The notes beneath the pieces are model-generated. The model was not told where the DNA came from, searched no databases, and saw only the letters and a program-made list of their open reading frames with translations. Shown one piece after another: positions 12,931 through 25,200 of a DNA stretch of 64,000 bases. The DNA comes from Aquila chrysaetos chrysaetos. Taxonomy: Eukaryota > Chordata > Aves > Accipitriformes > Accipitridae. The first letter of the stretch is position 1, and each line of letters begins with the position of its first letter. The DNA lies in contig NC_044004.1 of the NCBI RefSeq assembly GCF_900496995.4, forward strand, positions 53,350,224 to 53,414,223. Direction: 5' to 3'. The translations under genes were made by a program, and so were the position numbers.

Positions 12931-15671
12931 AGATTCACCACTGGTTTTCATGTTATAAAGGCATTATAACATTCCCTCAGCTTTATCCTTCTGTCGCAGG
13001 AGGGATGGAAATACAATTTTGCTACCAGCTGGCCAGGTGAATTTACTCAGTGGAGGGAGAGAGGAGCAGGTTCCTGTGGGTCAAAAGACTAGAAAAAAGA
13101 GGTGTTTAGTCTCGGAGGACATACTCTTCAACTCAGACAAACTCCTGATGCTCGTAACTGCTTTGCTAGTAGAGTCGAAGACTTTTATTAATCAATTTTC
13201 ACTGCTTTGTTCTTTTTATGACACAGGGAATGCAGAGGTCAGAGATTTTCAAGTGGAATAAACATAGCGCATAACAGCAGCCATAGCTGCAAAACAATGG
13301 TCCCTCAGCTTCAAAAGAAACAGAAAATCCCAGCTGTAACTAGTAAACTGTCCATTACAGTTCTATCAATATGGAAATAACTGCTGTGACTGCAGTTATC
13401 TTCTCAGATACGCCCGTGAGGTTTCAGGAGGACTTCAGTTCGGTCCCTGTGAAGACTTTGACCCAGTGTGCTATGCCCCAAATGGATCCAGTAGAAAGCT
13501 CCTTTTTTAAGCTAAAATCTCATGAGGAAGCTGGTTAGGACTTTCTCAGATATTGGTGTTTCAGTTTGCAGGTTTCTCTGTGTAGCAGAGATGGGTTAAT
13601 GCAAACCATGGGTCTAAAAGTCGCTGTTAATGTCCATCTCTGTGGATAAGCTGACTGGCTATCTGAAATGGTGGGGAAAGTTTGCATCCCATTTCAGACT
13701 GCAAGTTTGGGGCATATCTCTTCTTTTAACACTTGAAGGGATAAAGCTGCAACTGAAATAGCTTTTAAAAATAAGGTCTGCAAAATTGGGTTGATTTCAC
13801 TTTAGGCACGGTATTTTTTTCAGGGACTTTACCTGGGATTCTCTCTCATCGGTGCTACTCACAAGTGGGTTTTTTGGAGGCAGTCAGGGAAAGTGGCATT
13901 TATAGGCATCATCTTGTTTGACTACCCACTCTTATTTTAATGTTTTCATGACCACAATTTTTATCCCATCTATTAACCTCGTTTTGCCTCAGTAGTTAAA
14001 CAAATTTTGCTGTAATTACAGAAAAATAGAGAGAGAGGTCAAAGAATACAAAGTGGCTGGGAATTTACTATAAAATTCAGACTATTCAGAGTTTGTTTCT
14101 AATATCTGTTTTCACCCGTCTTCCAATTTTTTAAAATACTTATGTACTAATTGATAAAAGTACTGTTCAGGAACAGGGTAGAGTTTACTGGGAAATCTTA
14201 AGTTGTTGTTGGTGGTTTTTAGTTAACTTTTCAGGGAGAGGTAAGGGGCTTTTTCCACTGAATTCACTCCCCCCCCCCCCCAACTGGTGACAGCTGTCAC
14301 GCAAAGGTGACAATCTTTTAGGCTAAGGCTGGTATCTTTTCTGGTTTTATTCAAAACTGATACTGTAAGGTTAGGTGTTGTAAAAATAAAAATTCTGATT
14401 ATAGTTTTAAAATGTTGTCTATAATCCTAGTGCGGTTAGAGCTGTAAACCACAAATTAGTGAATAAACTCACACTCCAGCATGTCATCTTACTGTGGGAA
14501 TAGACGTACATTTTGACTTCTCTGAGAGGCAGGGCAGACTCCATCCAAGTATGCAAGAACAAAGGGAATGCTATTTTGTCTTGTGATTCACCACCGTAGC
14601 TGTCAGCTAAAACCAAGCTGCAGGTTCTTTATTACTGCTACCAAGTCAAAAGGAGTATGAAACTTTTTTCCTATGCTAGGCTGCAAAAACGAAGGGTGAA
14701 AAACCCAACCTTGTAGCTATGAAACATACAAATTTGATCTAGGAGTTGTTAAGAAGGCTTACACGATGCTAGACTTTTCTTACTGCAGCATTTCTTGCCA
14801 CTGTGGCATGTCGATGGGATAATCGGTTCTAGCGTGAGTTATGCACCCAGTGCCAAAGGTGAGAGTGAGAGTCAAGGTCAACGATCTGACAGTGGTGTCC
14901 ACAGCAAAGGGGATTTTTGTGACTCACTATTCTCATCGAGGGAAGGAGCACTGTGTTCTTCTGGAAACCCTTTACTTTCTTATTTCACTTCCGACTAGAT
15001 CTAGTTTCTTCCTTAAAAACTTTACTAATTCATTTCAGTGATTCGAAACTGTAGAATAAATACCTTGGCATGTCTGATCACATGGCTGTCATTCATACAG
15101 TATTATTTAAGCAACACAATGGTAGAGTAAACCTAGAATTCTCTGTGAAAGGGTCAAACCATTTCTTTTATGCTATAGCTTTTTTAAAAATGCAACTTTA
15201 ACCAGAAATGCCATCCATAAATTTCAGTGCAATGAAGGAATATTTGGGCCTCTCTCATTGCATTTTCTGTGGATGAAGTCTTGCTGTGTCTGGACACACT
15301 AAGCAATAGCTGAAATTCACAGTTGTGGGGTTTTTTCTTAATCGCTGCTTTCCTGGATAGCAGGTGTTTTAAAAGGACATAGAAATAAATCTATTCGCAG
15401 CAAGTTTATCAGCTGCGCTAATATAGTTCTTAATGTCTGAGGACTTTGCCCAGCTACAATTGAATTTGAAGGCCATGTTGACTCTCTGTACCTGAGCTTG
15501 AGACTAAACGTAGTTGCTGTTCACTTGCTGGGCCTCCTGCGGAGGATCTTGACATCAAAGAGACAAACTAGCTAAGTCATAATTAGCCCCAAGCTTGTTT
15601 GGTGTAAATTGTAAACAATATATCAAGTTGACTAATTGTAATGAGTCTAACTACCAGACACTGAACCTTAG

Positions 15672-15822
15672 GGATTGGCGCGCCTTGTCGCCACATTAGC
15701 TCTTGATACGGCATCTGAGAGCAGAGCGGTGCACGGTCTGTGCGCCAGGAATCCCAGTACTTGAACCCGGCGCTGCTCGGGGACATCCATCACTGTCTGC
15801 AGCGGGCAGGAGTCAGGTGCCC
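15672..15822. repeat. Unclassified diverged repeat, copy B
   Basis: Related to the copy at 12765-12930. ATTGG is followed 12 bp later by TGTCGCCACATT (15686). CCCAGTACTTGA (15753) is followed 28 bp later by GGACATCCATCACTG (15781) and then GTCAGGTG. This copy is more GC- and CpG-rich than copy A and includes GGCGCGCC near 15677. On the reverse strand the block GGGTTCAAGTAC is faintly like a Pol III B box, which is only suggestive. Confidence 0.5.
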
Positions 15823-18698
15823 CTGCTTCTCCGCGGTTTGCGCAAACAGAGCGACTCAGCTGCAGGATTTCTCACATTAATCTGCACAATTTGGGAGGCT
15901 CGTTCAGAGGCAAAAAGTTTGAAAGCCACCAGAAGAATCGTCAAGAAAGTTGCAGGCTCTGTGTTGCCATTTTTGGTGATCCAAGCTGTCTTCTGAAACA
16001 CATAATTTTATTAAGGGAACAACTGAGCCCCTTCTTTCCCATTCCATTTCAAAATGTTCAAGCATCTAGAAGCTGACATATCTAATCTATGGGAGGTTCG
16101 CTAAATATTTATTATTTACCAGGAAGAATTTCCCTGACATCACACAAAAGCAAACAGCATTAAGCTGGGTTGGAGACAGTCAGTGCTTTTTAACAAACAA
16201 CAAAACCCCTTGGACTAGTAATTTTGCTTGACTGACGCAGATTTGCTGTGCTCCCACATCACCACATGCCACGCTTTTTCAAGGTTGCAGGTTCAAAGGC
16301 TGTAATAGGCACAATATGAGAAATGGCACGCTGTTTATGAGTGTCTGCTCTATCACAGCATCAACACTATACAGGAATAGATCAAAGATTCCTAATGGGA
16401 CAAATTTTGATTAGCTCATATTAACTCTGAATATAGGCAATACACACATAAATATATTTTAGGTAATGCGTAATGACATAAAGGAACAAAGATGAATGTA
16501 CTTGCAAACCAGCAAGCTATTACAAGATAGGAAAAAAATGTCCTTATGTTGTTTGGTGAGCCCTTGGTGAGTTTTTAACAGCCTGCCTCTCTTAGCAAGC
16601 TATTTTTCTCTATTTATCCTTACTAAGAGACTTTTTTCCTGTTCCTCAACTAAATTTGCTCTTGTAAGTATATTAGGTATGAAAAAAAAAGAAGAATATT
16701 TTTAGGAGCAAAGAGTGTAGCTAACTTTTGATGCTGAACCATGCTGCAAGGAAGCAAATAATGAAAGCTGCAAAAATCTTTCAGAATTCGACTGACATAC
16801 ACACTGGGGCATAAAATGTCTGTTTGCAAGAATTAAGGAAGGGTGCTTTCATTACTCAGTCACAGCTCTGCCCCCTTACTTCGTTGGAAAGTGGAAATGT
16901 TTATGGGGTTATTTCTGGCTTCTATGAGCAGTGGGCGTAGTTTTTTCTGCCACCCATGCAGACACAGATCCTGATTAGGTCTCCTTAAGCTGCAATTCTG
17001 AGTAGACTTTCTCCCAAAGCCGGAGAGAAGCACCCGTGAAATACTTTCTCAGTCTCAAAGCAAACAAAATAAATGCTGTCTTCAGTCTCACAAGGACCCA
17101 TCATGAAGAGCGAAGACCTTTTTCTTCCTGCCGGTAAAATACATTTAGGGCAAGGTTGAGGATGTTGGAGGTTCCAGTCAGCTGCCCACCAGGACGGTGC
17201 AGAATCCACTCCTCCTGTCAGAGCTGCCTTAGTCCTCCAGGGTCACGGAGAGGAGTGAGCAGTGCAAATGTATTCCAGCCATTAGTCATCTAGTCAGTTA
17301 TTATGCTAAGCCCAGAAGAGAAGTTATGAGTTTTACTTACTGGCTTTTAGCATAGAATCACACTGGGAAAAAGTACATGTGAGAGTCTTAATTTGCAAGT
17401 GTCCTCTTTCAAGAGGACCTTACTCTTGTGGTTACTCTCTTGAAGGACAGGGGTTTTGTATTTCACAGGATGTTTTTGTAAATTATTTGTTGTGTTTGTG
17501 GCATCTGGGCAAACCGCATACACCAGCATTTCAACCGTATCAAATTATCCTTAGCCTGTAATACCAATTCTAATCACTATATATTGTAGTTACCTCTCCC
17601 CTTTGACCCTTGACTAACCTGATGCTGTTAATCGTTCATAAACGATTCAGGTGTTCCTGGATTTCTCACAGATTCTCTTAATTTAAACACCACAGCTAAA
17701 AATTCCTCATATCATAGTGGCAAGCTTGGGGCTTTGATACTTTATGAGATGGGGGAAGCTATGCATCCCACAAGCTCTGGAGTGACTGGCTTCTGAAGCA
17801 AGCAGAGTTTACAGACCAATTCTCAAACACCAGAAAAACAAACCAGAATCAATGTGTCCCCAACTGATACTGTCCGTGTCGGTCAGTCTGTGAAATAAAA
17901 AACAGTTTTTCCCAAGTGAGACTCACTGTCCTCTGGAATCTGAAACCCAACTGTGCTGACTTGGCTGGTTTATTTTAGCGCAATGGGAAGAACAGCGAGT
18001 CTTTGTCATAATGACAAAGGTATAATATTTGCTTGTCACCAAATCCTACCCAAAAAGAGGGCACCAAAACCGTCATGCCGTACGTTTCAGTTTGTGACAA
18101 TAGTATCCCTGTGGTCCCCAGCATCCCAGGAAAGCTATTCCCCCTTCTGAAGGGATTCAAGATATTAAGCAGGGACACACCCGGCACCAGGTCAGAAGTT
18201 TTGTTAGCTCAGAAGGACGTTCAGTGTTGCAGATGTGTAGCTTGTGCCCCAGGCTTAACATGGTCCTAACAACCAGTCTTACACTGCTTTGGAGGAATGT
18301 GTTGTGGAATTAGCTACAACTAACCTTGCTGCACCACAGGACAATAAATAATCTTACCAGCCCTGTGCTGAGCCGATAAAGGATCAGCCGGGCTCTGCTG
18401 GGCACTCGCAAGTTGGTGCACTTTGGAATTGCCGTTTAATACCTGTATTACAGAAACTGCTGTTTGCCGACAGGGTGTGCTCCCCTGTGGCAAGTCCACG
18501 GAAGAGATGCGTAAAGCAATTAAGAAGATTGTTATTCTAAAGGGCTGTATCAGCTTACCCTTTTTATTACATCGTTCCCCCCTGGAGAGCTATCACAGGG
18601 ATCAGGGGAATTGAGCAATAAAAAACCACACCTTCATTAAGCCTGTATAGCCTCAGTTTGTAGCAGCATCATTTTTGATTAGTATTTTTATACCTCCA

Positions 18699-19297
18699 TG
18701 TCGCGGTTTAACCCCAGCCAGCAATTAAGCACCACGCAGCCCCTCACTTGCTTCCCCCCCACCCAGTGGCATGGGGGAGAACATCGCGGGGGGGGGGGGG
18801 GGGCGGTGTGGAGTAAAACTTGTGGGGTGAGATAAGAACAGTTTAATAGAACAGAAAGAAAGAAACTAATAATAATAGTAATAGTAATAAAAGAATTGGA
18901 ACATCCAAAACAAGTGATGCACAATGTAATTGCTCACCACTCGCTGACTGATGCCCAGTCAGTTCCCGAGCAGTGATTCGTGCCCCCCCCCCCCCCCCCC
19001 CAGCCAACTCCCCCCAGTTTATATACTCGGCATGACGTCACATGGTATGGAATACCCCTTTGGCCAGTTTGGGTCAGCTGTCCTGGCTGTGTCCCCTCCC
19101 AACTTCTTGTGCCCCTCCAGCCTTCTTGCTGGCTGGGCACGAGAAGCTGAAAAATCCTTGACTTAGTCTAAACACTACTTAACAACAACTGAAAACATCA
19201 GTGTGTTATCAACATTCTTCTCATACTGAATCCAGGACATAACACTATACCAGCTACTAGAAAGAAAATTAACTCTATCCCAGCCAAAACCAGGACA
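18699..19297 (-). mobile_element. Solo LTR, avian ERVL-like family (copy 1)
   Basis: A complete LTR on the minus strand. Read on that strand it begins TGTCCTGGTTTTGGCTGGG and ends in ...CACGACA-type sequence (here CGCGACA). A perfect 5-bp target duplication CTCCA flanks it (18694-18698 and 19298-19302). It has a TATATAAA box (19018-19025, as TTTATATA on +) and a perfect CRE, TGACGTCA (19033-19040), just upstream in LTR orientation. A G16 run (18788-18803) and a C19 run (18983-19001) are peculiar to this copy. No internal retroviral sequence is attached. The 5-bp duplication fits ERVL-type integration; the family name is from memory. Confidence 0.9.
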
Positions 19298-22200
19298 CTC
19301 CAAAAGCAAGTCAGGTGGTTTCCCCATGGTTAATGTAGAAAGTCAAAGGGGAAGAGCTTTTAGTTTTGGCCAACCACTATTTTAATCATACTCAGACAAG
19401 ATTGTGTGATCGACTGAGTTTGCATTAAAAAGGGAAAACATCTAAAATACAAAAAGATAGCTGGGGTAAGTGTGCTTTTTACAACAGGTCTGGAGGAGCT
19501 AGCAGTTGAAGACAAACGTGTTAATGTGTGGCCCATTAACCATATAATCTGAAATCTGTATTATACATAAGATTATCCTGTGCCTCAGCTGCTGTGGGAT
19601 GGTGGGGATCCAGCCCCTCATTTCTGCCTGAGTCTACACCTTCTCTGGCCATTTGGTCAAGATGAAATCCCTTGACTGTTGTTAGCTGCCTTAGTTCGAA
19701 AGGCTCTTCTTGTTTGATTTTTTTATCCGTTGGTAACGTTATTTTAGTAACACAGCTCTTCTACCAAATCTTGAGATGATCAAACTTCCCTCTCATTTAA
19801 ATGGCTTTATTGATGATGTGACTATTTTAAAGGCTGTTACCATACTTTGGAAGTGGTCACTGTGGGTACATCTCATTTGCTTTTACCTCTTTGGGGATCA
19901 CATTTGCCAGGTTTAGCACTTTGGGTATTCATCTAAAACATTTTGTGCCTCTCCTGTGAAAATGCAAGGAGTGAAGCTGATGTGCTGGGACTGAATACTT
20001 ATGCAGATATGTACAGATCCTAGAGTGTAAATATATGTATACTGATATTCATTTCAGTCTTGGGCCCGTATTAGGACTTTGAACTTAAACATGATGATAA
20101 TAAAACAATCAGTGAAGTAATTTTAAAAGTCAAATGAGAATAAGTAAACCACATGCATTATTCTCTGTAGTCACGGGAAATAGAACATGCATCAACCATA
20201 AGTTTAGGTATCATGCTATAGCAGAATGAATCCCAGTATCCATAGTTTTTAAATGATGATTTAAACATTTTCACGGCTGTATTCTTGTAAAAGTTTCATT
20301 TAACCATGCCTTGAAGTATACAGTTACTTGGAAAAATACATATTTTTTTAAACAGCCCTGCACTAGGATCTGGCTGTGTAACCAGAAAGAAAATAAATGA
20401 TGGCAACATCATTTCCCTAAATGCACCAAGGAAGTTTAACTCTGAAGTCGTTTTTGTATTAATGCTAAGATCCTGACTTGACTTTCAAGAGCAGGGGGAA
20501 GAAAAAAGTCCCTGATGTTTTTCTCTTGGCCCACTATTAATTTTTAGAAAAAAACTGATAAAGGTAATTTATGCTTTCTTGTAGCCATTGCTGTAGGAAT
20601 CTCTGATAAAATTCAAACTGATATCCCAATATCTGAATTTATGTCTTTCTGTATTGAGCACAACATTTTGTCACAACCTGCTTTTCTGCTCTCTCTTCCG
20701 GTAAATTTGTTCTTTTTGTAGTTTGCTGTTTTCTTGGTCTCAGTCGTAGATCCTTCAATTTCAAATGAGAACTAAGCCTACCAGCGTGTTATTGTATCAT
20801 CAGTATACAGTACTGCAGGAAAAAACAACAGCTAAAAAGTCTTTATGACAAATTCATTGCAAGATGTATAGTTGTGTCAACTAGGTATCAATTAGTGATC
20901 ATCAGGAGTGGTGTTTTGGCCATCAGTGGTGTGATCTGTCCAGGGAAGAGAGAATCGTGTTTTTCTAATGAAATATTTTCATGGTTGTGCTAATTCCCCT
21001 TAGCATCTCTGTGGTTCAGATATGGTGCCCACACCTTGCTGCCTGTTAGTGAACCCTCCTGTTGTCACCACTTCCTTGGAAGACTCTTGTTCCTCTCAGC
21101 CTCTGTGATATCTGCTCCCAAACCGGTTTACACAACTTCTGTGGGGAACCACCTTTTTATCATTTTGCTTCATCTAAGAACATACTGGCTAGCAGGAGTT
21201 ATCATATCTAGGTGTCCCAGTTTATGGATTTGCTACGTGGCTGGGTAAGAAGTGCCTTGTTAATAGTCATTTACTTTGAACTCACCCTTTACTTATTCCA
21301 GGGAAATGCTAATAAAAATGTTTGTTTAAAGCATTGTGACTAGCTGATACACTTCCAAATATTCATAAAAGATACAGATGAAGGAAAACTACCATCTACT
21401 TGCACCAAGATTAAATCTGAAATGGGATTTTTTTCCCCCTGCCATCCATTTTAGGTCACAGTCGGATCAGCAAACTGAGCTGACTCACCTTACACCTCCG
21501 AGCTCCTAGGGAAACCCTGGTGCCAGCAGAGAGGTAGGAAGCGTGTGGCCAGTTTTGGGGGCACGGTAATTTTTAACCAACTGGCTCAGCCCTTTATTTT
21601 ATTCTGATCTGTTCAGCTTGCTACTACTAGTCAGGTATTTGCTACTGCTCTGTTTAAGAGAAAGATCTGGCACTCCTTTAAAAATAGATTAAATTTGGGT
21701 GTCACTTTTTTGGAGAAGCAAAAGTTGTTTTGTCAAAGCAGATGTCATCTCTTGCGCTTGACTGTCCAGTTAACAACTCTGATTCGGCAAGAGGTAAAAC
21801 TCTTTCAGTTTTCCTGACTTGCTTCATATTATTCTGTATCTTAACATGTAGCTCAGTATTAAGTCTTAATTAGACCACACATCACTTTGTGGTGTCAACA
21901 GGTTTGGGGTGATTATTCCCCTAAGCCTTTTTTCTGGCATTATCATATCAGTGATACAGTCTGCAAAGCAAAGCTTTGAAGTGGCAGTAAGAGGGGTAGG
22001 TTGGTTTTGGTGAGGGGGGTTGAAGGAAAATTATAAGTAAAAATTATGTTAAAATAAAGCTGGATTACTAGTCCTACAGATGTTCAAAACCATAAATTTA
22101 TCTAGTCCTGTTCAAAATCTGAATTGTTCTCCATACAACAGGACCAAACACAAGTTTAAAATGTAGATGGATCTCAAACCAAAACCTGTATTACATGCAG

Positions 22201-25200
22201 TAGGGCTGGGGAATCATCATCAAGAACATCTGGGTAACGAGCAAGGAGGAACAGAGCAGGCTGAATTCATTCCTCTGTTCATCCTTAAAGGTAACCAGAA
22301 GTCTTGAGCAGATTTGCCATTTTTATCTGGCATCTCCTGGATAGAAGCATGTGCTATGCAGCACACATCCACGGGGAGCCCGAGACATCCGACCTTCATG
22401 TGTGTGTTAAATTGAGGAAGAACTGTAACTAGTGCACGCATGCTGTGTCATCAGTCTGTGCATGTGTAAAAGCCACTGGTGTGAAATTTGCATTCAGAAC
22501 AAGAGGCTTGCGCTAAGTGGGGCAGCCTGTAAAAACCTAGACAAAAGGCCAAAGTCTTTGTGTCCCACCTGGAGAAAATCTCCACGTGGAGACAGCAAGC
22601 GTGTCTGGGAAATATGGACAGTCCTACTCTTGCTTCTGTTTGGGCAAGCATTTCTGTGACCCCTTAGGGATAGACTGTGCCTAAAAAGATGCTGTTATGT
22701 TTAATTAAACTTAAACGTCTCCTTCTACTGTTAGACTATACCTAAGGTGCTGCAGCTTCAGGGACTGAAGCTGATGAGACTGATGTCCCTGATCATACCA
22801 AGGAGCTTGGTTTTCTAGCTAGGATGCAAACTGCCCTGACTCAAACAAGCTTTTTGGAAATTGTTTTCCTTACAGAATGGATTTTATGATGTAAAAATAA
22901 AAAGAAGAGCATGTAGCCTTTTCTACATGATCAATATATATCTAACTCTTTGATGTTAAATGACCTAAACAACATAAAATAAAGCTGGGTCCTTGATGTG
23001 TTCTGAATGGAGCAAAAAAAGGGCAAGAAAAATAAACATTTTTGTTCACGTGAACGCATCATAACCATGAGAAACATTCAGGCAGCAAGATCATGAGTAG
23101 CATATATGACTATATAATAACCTAGAAAAATAAATAAAGGTGGATAACATCCTGTTTCATTTATGATGTACTGTATTGTAGAAGAGAGTGGCATTTTCTT
23201 TAGTTTGAGTTCCAACAGGACAAATAGGTATCCTATTTGCACATCATTTAATGAGATACAGATTGCAAGAATGTCACATGCAGAGGTAGTCAGCTCTTCT
23301 CAAGTGTTTTGGTTTGCATGTGGAAATAGTGGCAGGCGCTTATGTGTTTGCTCACTTACTAGTATTCATTTGTGAGTATGTGTGTGAGAAAAGGTACACC
23401 TTACTAGGGATGTTTTAAAAATTGTGGCTCTGTTTCTCTGAGAAAGTATTAAGAACATAGATTACTATGCCAGACAGAGATAAGCACCATTAAGCTACCA
23501 AAAAGGCAGAGACAGAATATAAAATCATCACAGATCTGATAATTTTCTAACCACAGGGACTCTGCAAAGAAATATAAACTGGGGGAACAATTTTCTGTCA
23601 AATGTGCTTAACTGTAAGAGCTACAGGCACCAGTTTTACCTGCTGTGAAACTTTTACCTCCAACTTAATAGCAAAAAATACCCTTCTTTTTTTCCTTTCC
23701 CACTTAAAAATAAACAAAACAAATGGTTTTTAAGGACTATGTTTTAAAATATCTTCTTCAAATCAATACTCACAAATATTTATAGTCAGTCTCAACCTTT
23801 TCACTACTGAATTTTACTGCAGATTAAGGAAATCCAAATGAAAGTTCCTGTGCTAGTAACTATTAATAAAAGTCACATTTTCACTGCTCTGTCAACAAAA
23901 CACAAAAAGTATTTATGAATTTTACCAGATGAAAATTGAAAGAATTTGTGCATTTAGCTCCTTTCGTTTGATTCTAAGCTCTCTTTCCTAAATATATGTT
24001 AGGTTGTGCTTCCCAAATGTATTCAGCCATGTGATACGTAGTACCAGCTCATTCATATCAGATGAAGTGTGACTGGAAATAAAGCTGGATCTTTTTAAGA
24101 AGACACAGTCCTTTGCTCCATATTTCCAAACCAAAATAGCCAAGTTCATTGTATTTTTGCCTACATTTCATTACTGCTCTCCTTCCTTCTAAGTGAAGAC
24201 TAATGTAAAGACAATCGCTAAAGAAGCAGCAATCATAATACCCTATACTAACTAAATTCAGACTTACGGCTACCCACAGGAGAAATACATGACAGATCCA
24301 TTGTTCTCTATTAGCAGGATATTGTCCCAGTATATGAACACATGCAAACTTTGAAGGCTTTGAATATTTAAGGCAAGACACTAGTGGCTCATCCCAGTGG
24401 GAACCACAGAAAAGGGGAACCTGATTAAATTTAATGTCATTGTCACTTTTTTTTCCATTGCTAAGAATTATATAGGTAGCCATAGCTACCACACTGTTCA
24501 GACACCATGACCACAATATTCTCCCTCAGAGGTTGGCGTCAAGGGCTGAATTATTCACTCCAAGAATGTGATTCATTACTAGATGTGATTCTTGCAGATT
24601 AGAAGATTTGTCAGTATATAAAATACATGTACATATTCTAGCAGCTTATTTTAAAATCATTGTTATGCCCTCGCTAACCTTAAAATACACCAATTTTTAT
24701 TAGTATAATTTAAGTTCGGAGCACATCTGCCCCTGCCCCATTCAGAAAGCTCTGAAGTAACTGAGCAGCTTTTTACTGTTCACTGTACAACAAATTATGA
24801 AGTTGAAAACTAAGGCAGGAATATGTAGGAGGCTACTTATAGACCCTGCGATTAAAATAAGAATGTTTTTAAACAAGTTTCTTAGAAATGTTTGCCTGCT
24901 TGAACTGACCCCTTATCTATTGTTTATTCTGTCAAACGAAACCTCAAATAAATATTCTGCTTAACTGCGGAAAGCACATAACTGTTTCTCCACTGCTGTT
25001 TCTGTTGCTAACTCCCGTCTTCCCCAGACTTGCCTCACAGTGCTATTCCTAAGTTGGATAGACTAATTAGACTCATTTCCATCCCAAATAACTTCTGTGA
25101 GCATGCCTCATTTACCACTCACTGAGATACATGAATAAAGAAATGTCTCTATCTACGAGGATCTGCCCAGTGTAAAACGGCTGGTCCCTCTAACATGTTT

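Larger units (their letters stand above)
10366..18698. other. Intergenic stretch, no gene recognised
   Basis: No credible coding exon. The stretch contains the 26-bp palindrome at 11351, a homeobox/SOX-like motif cluster near 12675-12715, and the two related repeat copies at about 12765 and 15672. It also has a C13 run at 14269-14281 and a 7-bp-arm hairpin at 17630-17647. The remainder is unremarkable unique-looking sequence. Confidence 0.6.

Noticed and set aside
18951..19166. Similar frames ending EAEKSLT in several LTR copies (also near 33624, 38189, 56987)
   Set aside because: They lie antisense within the LTR and are similar only because the copies share ancestry; no evidence of coding selection.
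24058..24516. 152-codon open frame on the minus strand
   Set aside because: No recognisable domain, no splice or promoter context, odd composition; one frame of this length is marginally compatible with chance in 64 kb of AT-rich DNA.
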